A DNA stretch of 64,000 bases, from NCBI RefSeq assembly GCF_014649495.1, contig NZ_BMTD01000013.1, positions 1-64,000 on the forward strand. The letters run 5' to 3'. The DNA comes from Streptomyces filipinensis. Lineage in GTDB: Bacteria; Actinomycetota; Actinomycetes; Streptomycetales; Streptomycetaceae. The notes under the pieces were generated by a model. The model saw nothing but the letters and a program-made list of their open reading frames with translations, was not told the DNA's origin and did not search any database. The position numbers and the translations under genes are program-made. Positions 1 through 7,073 of the stretch are shown here, piece by piece (positions within the stretch are counted from its first letter, which is position 1; each line of letters opens with the position of its first letter).

Positions 1-357
1 TCCGGGCCGGCCGCGCAGGTAGCGGCGTTCGGCGGCCTGGCGGCTGGCGACGCCGAGGGGGTGGGCGAGGTCGGCCCAGCTGGCACCCGCGTCGCGGGCG
101 GTTTGGATCAGGCCGGTCTCCCACCCGGCGAGCTGCTCACGCACCTGCCGCAACAGCACCAGAGAGGCCAGCGCCTGCTCCGGCCCGGGGCCGGGCGCGT
201 CCGCGGTGTCCGGGGACTCTCGCTGGGCGTCGCGCAGGGCGTCGTCTATGGCCCGCAGGGCCACCGCGGCGGCGAGGAACGACGCCGGACTGTGGGCGTT
301 CGTGCTGGTCGTGGGCGGTTGGTCGGCTACGGTCACGGGCACCCCCCCAGGCGTCAT
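1..357 (-). CDS. rheA: RheA-like HSP18 transcriptional regulator, 3' part outside window
   Basis: Reading leftward from an ATG at 357, an open frame of 119 codons continues off the left edge, so the gene is partial. The visible protein is Ala/Arg-rich and ends in a segment (GASWADLAHPLGV, then RQAAERRYLRG) that looks like the recognition part of a small helix-turn-helix. It is transcribed divergently from hsp18, and the shared 104-bp gap holds a perfect RheA operator. In Streptomyces albus, RheA is the thermosensing autoregulated repressor of hsp18 and is encoded divergently from it. The identification rests mainly on this arrangement and the operator, because the visible sequence alone is not diagnostic. 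Confidence 0.75.
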   Translation of the reverse strand, partial: MTPGGVPVTVADQPPTTSTNAHSPASFLAAAVALRAIDDALRDAQRESPDTADAPGPGPEQALASLVLLRQVREQLAGWETGLIQTARDAGASWADLAHPLGVASRQAAERRYLRGRPG

Positions 358-377
358 CGCATAGACGACATTGCGTT

Positions 378-396
378 TGTCATCCATTGGATGACA
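378..396. promoter_or_regulatory. RheA operator between rheA-like gene and hsp18
   Basis: The sequence is TGTCATC, five bases, then GATGACA. This is exactly the inverted repeat described as the RheA operator of Streptomyces albus hsp18. Extended by two bases on each side of the centre it is a 9-bp perfect repeat around a single T. It sits between the divergent starts at 357 and 462, where a bound repressor could control both genes. Confidence 0.85.
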
Positions 397-461
397 TGTT
401 ACAACGGTGTCAGTGAGGCGCATTGGCAGCAACTGCCTGAACCTGCTGGAGGTGTTTTCCG

Positions 462-893
462 ATGTTGATGCGCACTGATCCCTTCCGTGAGCTGGACCGG
501 CTGGCGCAGCAGCTGATGGGCCCGGGCACCTGGTCGCGACCGTCGGCGATGCCGATGGACGCCTACCGCGAGGGCGACGAGTACGTGGTGGCCTTCGACC
601 TTCCGGGCGTGACCGCGGACGCGATCGACATCGACGTCGAGCGGAACATGCTCACCGTCAAGGCCGAGCGCCGGCCGGTGGCGAAGGCCGACGACGTGCA
701 GATGGAGCTGTCGGAGCGGCCGCTGGGCGTCTTCTCCCGCCAGATCGTGCTCGCCGACACCCTCGACACCGAGCACATCCAGGCCGACTACGACGCAGGC
801 GTGCTCACCCTGCGCATCCCGATCGCCGAGCGCGCCAAGCCCCGCAAGATCTCCATCGGCGTCGGCTCCGGCCGCAAGGAGATCTCCGGCTGA
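462..893 (+). CDS. hsp18: Small heat shock protein HSP18 (Hsp20/alpha-crystallin)
   Basis: The 143-residue protein has the small heat-shock architecture: an N-terminal MLMRTDPFRELDRLAQQ segment, an alpha-crystallin domain from about residue 33 to 125 (YVVAFDLPGV, then GVFSRQIVLADTLDTEHIQADYDAG) and the closing GVLTLRIP motif followed by a short basic tail. It would act as an ATP-independent holdase in the cytoplasm during heat stress. GGAGG at 448-452 lies 9 bases before the ATG. The operator upstream predicts heat induction by release of the divergent RheA-like repressor. A strong hairpin follows the gene. Confidence 0.95.
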   Translation: MLMRTDPFRELDRLAQQLMGPGTWSRPSAMPMDAYREGDEYVVAFDLPGVTADAIDIDVERNMLTVKAERRPVAKADDVQMELSERPLGVFSRQIVLADTLDTEHIQADYDAGVLTLRIPIAERAKPRKISIGVGSGRKEISG

Positions 894-908
894 CACCGGC
901 CGGACGGA

Positions 909-953
909 TGCGGAGGGCGGGCACCTGATCTCCCCCTCACCCCGCTCTCCGCA
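909..953 (+). terminator. Terminator-like hairpin after hsp18
   Basis: TGCGGAGGGCGGG at 909-921 pairs with CCCGCTCTCCGCA at 941-953 with one mismatch, 16 bases after the hsp18 stop codon. There is no T-run, which is common in high-GC actinobacteria. Confidence 0.6.
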
Positions 954-982
954 CCCCCGTGAGCAGTCCGAAGAAGAAGGGG

Positions 983-1012
983 GCGGCCGAGATGACCCTG
1001 CTTTTCGGCCGC
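983..1012. terminator. Second hairpin with 8-bp perfect stem
   Basis: GCGGCCGA at 983-990 and TCGGCCGC at 1005-1012 form a perfect 8-bp stem. It lies between hsp18 and the convergent zinc-ribbon gene and could stop transcription from either side. Nothing else is seen between 953 and 1141. Confidence 0.35.
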
Positions 1013-1140
1013 GCCGAACTCACTCCGGCCGCGTAGACGGCGACGTGCGTCCTCGGGGGCGGGCACGACGATCCCTGCGCCGCTGACTGTGGTTCCCCGC
1101 GGCTCCCCGCCCGTTCCGGTGCGGTTGTGGTGGGACGTGC

Positions 1141-1392
1141 TCAACGACGGAGGCCGGGCGTCGGCTCGATGACGTCAGTCCAGACACGATCGTTCCACGG
1201 GTTGCCTTCCAACCCGAGGCGTGCCGCGACGACGTCATCAAGGAAATGTGCCCGAGCTACCGCGACCGCTTCGTCGGGCCACCACAGCGAGTCGCACTCG
1301 GCGCACAAACGGAAAGACGTCCCGTCGGCCTTGAAACGGTACAGGCGGACCCAGTCCTGTTCACAGCAGGGGCAGAGGAGTTGGGCTGGCAT
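1141..1392 (-). CDS. Small zinc-ribbon protein of unknown function
   Basis: The 83-residue protein carries two CxxC knuckles, C7/C10 and C30/C33, separated by a Trp/Arg-rich strand. This is the layout of a one-domain zinc ribbon. A Trp-rich helix (CDSLWWPDEAVAVARAHFLDD) follows. I chose the ATG at 1392, which puts the first cysteines seven residues in. A longer frame is open upstream but adds only low-complexity basic sequence. The gene is convergent with hsp18. No specific family is recognised; nucleic-acid or protein binding is possible but not shown. Confidence 0.7.
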   Translation of the reverse strand: MPAQLLCPCCEQDWVRLYRFKADGTSFRLCAECDSLWWPDEAVAVARAHFLDDVVAARLGLEGNPWNDRVWTDVIEPTPGLRR

Positions 1393-1565
1393 GACCAGCA
1401 CAGTATCCCGGGACTGGGGTGCACGCTTTCCAAGTCTGTTGGTGGCTCGCTGGGCCACGTGCGAGGGCGTCCACCTGCGTTCATGCTCGTTCGGGCGTTC
1501 AGTGTGAGTCGCCGGCCCCCATCCTGCGGACGCCCGTTGACCGGCCTTCGGTCACCCAGGAGGCC

Positions 1566-1703
1566 TCATCCTCCCGCGAGCGTTCTCACCCACTTGAGGG
1601 CCCGCTGGACGTCCTGGGCCGCCGGCACCGCGCGCAGGGTGGTCGGCCCGCCGTCGAGCAGATACAGCAATAGGATGCGCCGCGCGGTATGCGGCGTGGC
1701 CAC
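1566..1703 (-). CDS. Possible 45-aa ORF or gene remnant downstream of cynR
   Basis: A GTG-started frame encodes 45 residues with an amphipathic Leu-rich first half (ARRILLLYLLDGG) and a plausible second helix (AAQDVQRALKWVRTL). The composition looks like real protein rather than antisense noise, and the same frame is open upstream inside cynR. It lies 32 bp past the cynR stop in the same direction. It may be a small gene or the tail of a lost one. The rest of 1393-1735 shows nothing. Confidence 0.3.
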   Translation of the reverse strand: MATPHTARRILLLYLLDGGPTTLRAVPAAQDVQRALKWVRTLAGG

Positions 1704-1735
1704 CCGGCCACGGGTGTGCTGCCCTGGCTGGTGGA

Positions 1736-2644
1736 TCAGGGGGGTGGGGTGTAGCCGCGGGTGTGGACGAGGTCGTGGGTGAGCTTGGTGAAGGCGCGGG
1801 TGGCGGCGCTGCGGTAGGCGCCTTCGCGGTGCAGGAGGGTGACGGTGCGGGATGGCAGTGGTGGGTCGAGGGGGACGGGGACGAGGCGGGGGTGGTCGTG
1901 GGTGATGGCGTCGGGCAGGACGGTGGCCAGGGACGTCCGCTGGACGATTTCGGTGAGGGCCTGGATGGAGTTGGCCTCCACCGCGATGCGTGGGGCGGCC
2001 CGGTGCCGGGTGAAGTAGGCGTCGATGTGCGCGCGGGTGGCGAAGTCGGCGCTGAGCAGCGCGAGTTGCATGTCTTTGAGGGCCTGCACCGGTAGGGGCT
2101 CCGACCGTGTCGGGGAGTGGTGGGTGCCGGTGACGAGACCGAGGGTCTCGGTGAACAGCGGCGTCGGGGTGACGCCGGGCAGGTGGGCCCCCGTGAAGGC
2201 GATGCCGAGGTCGAGGTCGTCCGCGAGCAGGGCGGCCTCGATGCGGTCCTGGGTCGTCTCGGTCAGGGCCAGTCTGATGCCTGGGTGCCGGGCGTGGAGT
2301 TCGGCAGTGAGCGGGCCGATGAGGTAGGCCGTGAAGGTGGGCGTGACGCCCAGGCGGAGGTGGCCGCGGGAGAGGTCCTGGACGTCGTGGACGGCGCGTT
2401 CGGCGGCGGCCAGGTCGCGCAGGGCGCGGCGGGCGTGGTCGGTGTAGACGGTTCCGGCGTCGGTGAGCCGTACCGTGCGGCCGGTGCGGTCCAGCAACTG
2501 GACGCCCAGGGTTCGTTCCAGTTGCTTGATCTGCTGGGAGAGCGTGGGCTGGGAGATGTGCAGGTCTTCCGCGGCGCGGGTGAAGTTGCCGCGCTCGGCG
2601 ACGGCGAGCAGATAGCGCAGGTGACGCAGTTCCAGGACGGCCAT
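1736..2644 (-). CDS. cynR: LysR-family regulator of the cyanate locus
   Basis: The 302-residue LysR-type regulator has an N-terminal winged helix-turn-helix (residues 3-62; FTRAAEDLHISQPTLSQQIK is the HTH) and a two-lobed effector-binding domain from about residue 90. The start at 2644 puts the family-typical LELRHLRYLLAVAERG at the N-terminus; an in-frame ATG further upstream at 2668 would add eight residues. It is divergent from carbonic anhydrase and cyanase, the arrangement of the E. coli cyn operon, so it should act as a cyanate-responsive activator of that operon and repress itself. An inverted repeat suited to a LysR dimer lies in the shared gap. Confidence 0.88.
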   Translation of the reverse strand: MAVLELRHLRYLLAVAERGNFTRAAEDLHISQPTLSQQIKQLERTLGVQLLDRTGRTVRLTDAGTVYTDHARRALRDLAAAERAVHDVQDLSRGHLRLGVTPTFTAYLIGPLTAELHARHPGIRLALTETTQDRIEAALLADDLDLGIAFTGAHLPGVTPTPLFTETLGLVTGTHHSPTRSEPLPVQALKDMQLALLSADFATRAHIDAYFTRHRAAPRIAVEANSIQALTEIVQRTSLATVLPDAITHDHPRLVPVPLDPPLPSRTVTLLHREGAYRSAATRAFTKLTHDLVHTRGYTPPP

Positions 2645-2652
2645 GGAAACAA

Positions 2653-2703
2653 CTATAGATGCGAACACTAGCTTCTATGGAGAACAGCTCTTGGACGCTA
2701 TAG
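2653..2703. promoter_or_regulatory. cynR-cynT divergent regulatory region with candidate LysR sites
   Basis: ATAGATG at 2655-2661 and CTTCTAT at 2672-2678 form an inverted repeat (6 of 7 positions) with a 10-bp spacer, in the usual geometry of LysR-type recognition sites. CTATAG occurs at 2653-2658 and again at 2698-2703, 45 bp away. This A/T-rich stretch stands out from its surroundings and lies between the divergent starts at 2644 and 2770. Confidence 0.5.
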
Positions 2704-2769
2704 GCGCAGGTCATGCAAGGTGGACTTCGCCAGCCCGCAAGGGTCGGCCGCCACAGAAGGGAGTGACCC

Positions 2770-3363
2770 ATGCAGAACCTCGCCGAGGGCGTCGCCCGCT
2801 TCCAGCGGGACGTCTTCCCGGCCAAGGCGGAACTCTTCGCCCACCTGGCCACGCATCACACGCCGCACACACTGTTCATCAGCTGCTCCGACGCCCGCGT
2901 CGTCCCCGAGCTGATCACCGGCTGCGAGCCCGGTGATCTGTTCGTCGTCCGCACCGCCGGCAACCTGGTGCCCGCCTACACCGCCGACGCCGACGGAGTG
3001 GCGGCGAGCATCGAGTACGCAGTCGCCGTGCTGGGCGTGACGGACATCGTCGTCTGCGGCCACTCCGCGTGCGGCGCGATGACCGCCCTCGCCCGGGGCC
3101 ACGACCTCATTGACGCCCCGGCGGTCGCCACCTGGCTGCGGCACGCCGACGCCTCCCAGGCCCGCACCACCGCCCCCGGCGACGTGATGGGCCTGGTCCG
3201 GCAGAACGTGCTCGCCCAGCTGGTGAACCTGGCCACCCACCCGTCGGTCGCCCGCGCCCTGGCGGAGCAGAAGGCCACCCTGCACGGCTGGGTCTACGAC
3301 ATCGGCACCGGCCATGTCGAGGAACTGCCCCCGGTAGGGACCGGACCCGCCCTCGCGGCCTGA
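2770..3363 (+). CDS. cynT: Beta-class carbonic anhydrase of the cyanate locus
   Basis: The 197-residue protein has all beta-carbonic anhydrase zinc ligands: C39, D41 and R43 in SCSDARV, then H98 and C101 in CGHSACG. The conserved AGN (63-65) is also present. In cyn operons CynT supplies bicarbonate to cyanase and retains the CO2 it produces. The ATG follows AGAAGGGAG at 2755-2763. The gene is 111 bp upstream of cynS on the same strand and divergent from cynR. Confidence 0.93.
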   Translation: MQNLAEGVARFQRDVFPAKAELFAHLATHHTPHTLFISCSDARVVPELITGCEPGDLFVVRTAGNLVPAYTADADGVAASIEYAVAVLGVTDIVVCGHSACGAMTALARGHDLIDAPAVATWLRHADASQARTTAPGDVMGLVRQNVLAQLVNLATHPSVARALAEQKATLHGWVYDIGTGHVEELPPVGTGPALAA

Positions 3364-3474
3364 CCCCTCCCCCGGATGGTTTCCGCCACCTAGCCCGCGC
3401 CGGGACCCCACCACCCACCTGCCACTTCGCCCTCTGCCCAAGAAGTGGTCCACCGAGAGAAGGAAGTACTGATC

Positions 3475-3945
3475 ATGGTGCACGCCCAATTCGACCCTAC
3501 CGCCCGCCAGGCCCTGGCCAACGCTGCTGTCGAGGCCAAGACCCGCAGGAACCTCTCCTGGCGGCAGATCGCCGACGCCAGCGACCTGTCCGTCGCGTTC
3601 ACCACCGCCTCGGTCCTCGGCCAGCACGCCCTGCCGGAGAAGTCCGCCAAGGCCGTCGCCGAGCTACTGGGCCTGGACGAGGACGCGGTGATGTTGCTGC
3701 AGACCATCCCCAGCCGCGGCTCGGTCCCTGGCGGCATACCCACCGACCCGACGATCTACCGCTTCTACGAGATGCTCCAGGTCTATGGCACCACCCTCAA
3801 GGCCCTGGTCCACGAGCAGTTCGGCGACGGCATCATCTCCGCGATCAACTTCAAGCTGGACGTCAAGAAGGTCACCGATCCCGAGGGCGGCGAGCGCGCC
3901 GTCATCACGCTGGACGGCAAGTACCTGCCGACCAAGCCCTTCTGA
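3475..3945 (+). CDS. cynS: Cyanase (cyanate hydratase)
   Basis: The product converts cyanate plus bicarbonate to carbamate and CO2; the carbamate decays to ammonia and CO2. With the start at 3475 the protein is 156 residues, the E. coli length, and the catalytic triad falls at the same numbers: R96 and E99 in YRFYE, S122 in GIISAINF. The N-terminal helical domain (residues 10-75) and C-terminal dimerisation domain (DGKYLPTKPF) are complete. AGAAGGAAG precedes the ATG; an upstream GTG in frame is not needed. The gene is co-directional with cynT. Confidence 0.97.
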   Translation: MVHAQFDPTARQALANAAVEAKTRRNLSWRQIADASDLSVAFTTASVLGQHALPEKSAKAVAELLGLDEDAVMLLQTIPSRGSVPGGIPTDPTIYRFYEMLQVYGTTLKALVHEQFGDGIISAINFKLDVKKVTDPEGGERAVITLDGKYLPTKPF

Positions 3946-3999
3946 CACCAAGGCTGCGTCTTACGCCGGGCAGCGCAGCACCGACGCCCCCACTGCCTG

Positions 4000-4300
4000 A
4001 GATCCGTTGAGGAAACACTGTTCTGCGGCTGCTGGAGATGCCGGCCTGATCGGGCTCGAAGGTGGTCCTGGCTGCAGACCACTTGTGAGCGCGTCGGGGT
4101 TCCTCGACGCGGGCGAGGTTTCGCGAGTGGTGGTCGTCGGCTGACCATGCGGCGCCGAAGAACGATCGAGTTGGCCGAGGTCGCCGTGTCGTCGGTGGCG
4201 GTTGACCCACTTGGACGCGCGCGCTGGAGAGATGCCCGTCTCGGCGTTCGACGGGCCGACGGCGACCTTCGACGGACAGCGGCGCATTCGTGTACGACAA
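4000..4300 (-). pseudogene. IS481-family transposase N-terminal remnant, frameshifted
   Basis: Read leftward, three overlapping pieces restore the IS481 N-terminal pattern. NAPLSVEGRRRPVER is in one frame, AETGISPARASKWVNR with GQLDRSSAPHGQP in another, and ARVEEPRRAHKWSAA is back in the first. This is the duplicated helix-turn-helix region that starts IS481 transposases. The DDE catalytic domain is missing, so the copy is dead. It lies immediately downstream of cynS and indicates past insertion and deletion there. Confidence 0.7.
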
Positions 4301-4415
4301 CGGGCACGCTTCCTTGCTCGAAGGGGAACCGCTGCGCGGTGCCTGGTGGCCATGCATCCCGCGCGGTGGCCGGTCACCGAAGGGTCAGCGAGTCCAGGAG
4401 TTCACGGCCGTGCCG

Positions 4416-4690
4416 TCACGAGCCCAGGTCGCTGGCGAAGTTGATGTGGCCGTCCAGGTGGATGCCGCCCGGCAGACCAGGCTGTGGGCTACCAGCACCA
4501 TCCGGCTGTCCTGCCGGGAAGCTTCGTCGTATGCCTCCTGGACAGCGTCGACCCAGTCATCCAGGTCGGGGGTGGACCACGAGGCAGGGGCGATCCTCAC
4601 CGCTGAGGTGCCCCACTGTCGCTCCCACGAGGTCTGCCAATGCTGCCTGTCCGAGTCGTCGATGCCCGGGATGATGACGTCCCGCGGCCA
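4416..4690 (-). pseudogene. RBBP9/YdeN-type serine hydrolase with internal deletion
   Basis: The frame reads VIIPGIDDSDRQHWQTSW, then the nucleophile region VLVAHSL. This matches the first half of the small RBBP9/YdeN alpha/beta hydrolases. Just after the nucleophile the sequence jumps frame and continues as GGIHLDGHINFASDLGS to a stop at 4416, which is the family's C-terminal GHIN motif. The middle of the domain, including the acid residue, is gone. It is a deletion-inactivated gene. Confidence 0.65.
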
Positions 4691-4893
4691 GCGTGGTCGA
4701 GCACGGACAACCGGCACCTGCCCTTCGAGCAGTACCGGTACTTCCGGGACGTGGGACTGGGCGGGTAGCTACCCGACATCCCGGTGTGATCCGACCTTTC
4801 AGGGGTGGTCGTGCACGGATGCCATGGGCGGCGGCGTCGGCGTCTGGCCGCGGTGCGACACCACCGCTCGCTCCCCGTCTCAACCCTTGCCTC

Positions 4894-4931
4894 ATCTATC
4901 GACATTCGATAGATTCTCATCGTAATTCGAT
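4894..4931. promoter_or_regulatory. Tandem ATCG-N5-CGAT operator sites
   Basis: ATCTATCGA at 4894-4902 and TCGATAGAT at 4906-4914 form a perfect 9-bp inverted repeat with a 3-bp spacer. A second copy of the core, ATCG-TAATT-CGAT, is at 4919-4931. The two centres are 21 bp apart, two helical turns. The pair sits directly before the DUF2975 gene, with the second copy 14 bp from the chosen start, as expected for a repressor site. Confidence 0.65.
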
Positions 4932-4944
4932 GGAAGGTCGGGTC

Positions 4945-5436
4945 GTGGGAAAGCTGACAGTGGGGGCGCTGCGCGCCGTGCTCGTGGTGGTGCTCACCGG
5001 CACCGTGTTCGTACAGGCAGGGATGGTGTGGGCGTTGGTCAGCGGGAGCGACCCGGAAGACGGGTCGCTCCCGCTGACCGCGCTGCGCGTGATCACGATC
5101 CTGGGCATGGTGTCGGCCCAGGTCGCCCTGGCCTGCGTATGGCGGCTCGTGACGATGGTGCGACGCGGAACCGTGTTCTCCCACGCCGCCTTCCGGTACG
5201 TGGACGGCGTGATCGGCGCGATCGCGGCGGCTGCCCTTATGTGGTTCGCGGTCACGGCCCTCAACGCGCCGGGGCAGCGGGACGACCCGGGCGTCACCGT
5301 CATCATGGGTGGGGTCGGCGTGGCCATCCTGGGGGTCGCGCTCATCGTGCTCGTGCTGCGGATGCTGCTCGCCCAGGCCGTCGCGCGCGATGTCGAAGCG
5401 TCGCAGATGCAGGCGGAGTTGGACGAGGTGATCTGA
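4945..5436 (+). CDS. DUF2975 membrane protein
   Basis: The 163-residue protein has four hydrophobic segments (about residues 8-28, 46-64, 85-105 and 117-140), matching DUF2975. Such proteins are usually encoded just before a small XRE-type regulator, as here. The GTG at 4945 is chosen because GGAAGG at 4932-4937 is well spaced and MGKLTVGALRAVL is the family N-terminus; the ATG at 4930 would add five residues. The stop overlaps the next start by one base (TGATG). The role is unknown, but the coupling suggests a membrane partner of the downstream regulator. Confidence 0.85.
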   Translation: MGKLTVGALRAVLVVVLTGTVFVQAGMVWALVSGSDPEDGSLPLTALRVITILGMVSAQVALACVWRLVTMVRRGTVFSHAAFRYVDGVIGAIAAAALMWFAVTALNAPGQRDDPGVTVIMGGVGVAILGVALIVLVLRMLLAQAVARDVEASQMQAELDEVI

Positions 5437-5657
5437 TGCCGATCGCCGTCGACATCGACGTGATGCTGGCCCGGCGGAAGATGTCCGTGGGTGAGCTCGC
5501 GGACCGCGTAGGGATCACGCCCGCCAACCTGGCGGTACTCAAGAACGGCCGTGCCAAGGCGGTGCGCTTCGCGACACTCGCCGCGCTCTGCGAGGTGCTC
5601 GAATGCCAGCCGGGCGACCTCCTACGCTGGGAGGCCGAGGACATCACGGGCGAATGA
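5436..5657 (+). CDS. Small Cro/CI-type HTH regulator paired with DUF2975
   Basis: The 73-residue protein is a single XRE-like helix-turn-helix domain (MSVGELADRVGITPANLAVLKNGRAKAVRF, then LCEVLECQPGDLLRWE), of the YozG/HTH_26 type. It is translationally coupled to the DUF2975 gene by a one-base overlap. It is a reasonable candidate for binding the tandem ATCG-N5-CGAT sites upstream, which would make the pair autoregulated, but this is inference. Confidence 0.88.
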   Translation: MPIAVDIDVMLARRKMSVGELADRVGITPANLAVLKNGRAKAVRFATLAALCEVLECQPGDLLRWEAEDITGE

Positions 5658-5689
5658 ACCATCCCCGCCAAAATGTCATCGCGACCCAC

Positions 5690-6410
5690 AGGGCGTCCTC
5701 CTTGAGCGAGGGCGTCGGCCGGCGTATCACCCGGTCCGACCGCAGTCGGCCGAGGACCTCGACGGGCACGTCGCTCAGCAGGTGGGCGATGCGGGGCGCG
5801 TCGTATCCGGCGTCCAGCACGACCAGGACGTTGGGGTCGCCGGGGTTCCACTGGCCGGCGGCGACGAGCCGTTCGACGACATCGCGGAGCTGGACCGTGG
5901 TCACCGCGGCGATGTCGGCGCCCGGGGTCTAGGCAGACCGCGTCCACCACCGCCGTCCATGAGGTGCGGCCGGTTTCCAGCGCGGCGACGACCGAGTGGG
6001 GCCAGCCCGGGACCATCTGGTGCTTCGCCCCTCCGCGGCCGAAGGCGTGGCAAAGGGCCCGGCCAGGGCAGGTGTTGGCGTCCGGCCGCAGCCACGGCGA
6101 GATGTCCGCGGCAGCGGCACCGAGGCCAGTGCGCGGCGCAGCCGGGTCACGTCGATCCGCCCCTGGTTGAGACCGCCGTAGAGCGCCCCGTGCCCGCGCC
6201 GGTGTTCCGGCGTGAGTGCCAGATCGACCAGCGCCTGCACCGGCCCGTCCGTGCACAGCAATGCGTCGCATGACTCGAACAGCGCGTCGCCCCGCGCGGT
6301 CAGACACGCGTACAACTCCGTCCGGAAGCGTGACACTTCCGGGAACGCGTCTTGCGGGACACCCTGATGCACCAGACTCACGACCACGGCCTTCGCGCTG
6401 ATCCACTCTG
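5690..6410 (-). pseudogene. DDE transposase remnant, copy 1 (frameshifted and truncated)
   Basis: Reading leftward, three frames together give a relative of the transposase at 8043-9496. FRTELYACLTARGDALFESCDALLC is followed by HRRGHGALYGGLN, then ISPWLRPDA with VPGWPHSVVAALETGRTSW, then GDPNVLVVLDAGYDAPRIAHLL. It ends at RVIRRPTPSLKE, where copy 2 continues for some 240 more residues. At least two frameshifts and loss of the C-terminal third make it non-functional. It is only moderately similar to copy 2, so the two are separate arrivals rather than a recent duplication. Confidence 0.75.
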
Positions 6411-6541
6411 TGACGGAGCAAAGGATCGAACGAAGGCCGCTCTCGCGTCCGGCCGTTCCCATCCCGAGTGATCAAGTTCTAGGGACCATTCGATCAATCA
6501 GGCGGGCTCGGTCGGCCGCGTCCCTCGTGCACGATGGTGAC

Positions 6542-6934
6542 GTGAACAGGGATGCAGCGCGCGAAGCCGCCGTTGAAGCGGGCTGGCAGGCAGTACGGGA
6601 CGACGGGCGGGTACGGGCGGAGTTGTTGGAAGCGGCCTATGCCGAGCCCTGCCTGCGGCAACTGTTCCCCTGGACCGGGATGGGAGAACTTCACTTCAGC
6701 CGTTGCACCGAACGGCGGTGGACCTGGGACATCCCGTACATTCAGCCCGCCGCTGGAGGTACCTACTGGGTCTCCGGTCCGCTCCGAAGCCAGACAGTTG
6801 GCCCGGCAGCTACAGCACAGGAGGCCATCGCCATGGTGGTCCAGCGTCTTCCAGCGGGCTGCGGTCCTGCCTTCCTGGGCACACCGGAAGAACTCGCGGC
6901 TCACGAAGCCACCACGAAGAGGCACACAGACTGA
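6542..6934 (+). CDS. DUF6193-family protein
   Basis: The 130-residue protein contains a Trp/Pro-rich region (LRQLFPWTGMGELHFSR, then WTWDIPYI) and a C-terminal VVQRLPAGCGPAFLGTPEELAAHE. These are hallmarks of DUF6193, a small family often near natural product or regulatory genes in Streptomyces. The GTG start at 6542 has no convincing ribosome site; the frame stays open to 6410, inside the neighbouring transposase remnant, so the gene may be 5'-disturbed. Function is not established. Confidence 0.6.
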   Translation: MNRDAAREAAVEAGWQAVRDDGRVRAELLEAAYAEPCLRQLFPWTGMGELHFSRCTERRWTWDIPYIQPAAGGTYWVSGPLRSQTVGPAATAQEAIAMVVQRLPAGCGPAFLGTPEELAAHEATTKRHTD

Positions 6935-6938
6935 CGAA

Positions 6939-7000
6939 GGTTAAAGGCCAAGCTAGAGCCTGTGAACAAACCCCCATCTGCGCAGCGGCGTCCGGCACGC
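6939..7000. repeat. Half copy of the MITE at 9996-10078
   Basis: GAGCCTGTGAACAAACC at 6956-6972 is identical to the 17-bp terminal repeat of the complete element. The following about 28 bp (ATCTGCGCAGCGGCGTCCGG) match the inner right arm of that element with only small differences. The 17 bases before it (GGTTAAAGGCCAAGCT) also nearly match the left flank of the complete element. The other end is missing, so it is a truncated copy. Confidence 0.75.
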
Positions 7001-7073
7001 ACGCTCGCGGGGTGCCGAAAAGCCCCGGCCGACCGGCGTGGTTCGCGGTCCGGGATCGTGGTTGCCGACCAGA

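Noticed and set aside
2698..3627. Long open frame on the minus strand opposite cynT
   Set aside because: Antisense to a gene with all beta-carbonic anhydrase motifs; Gly/Val-rich composition typical of mirror frames in high-GC DNA.
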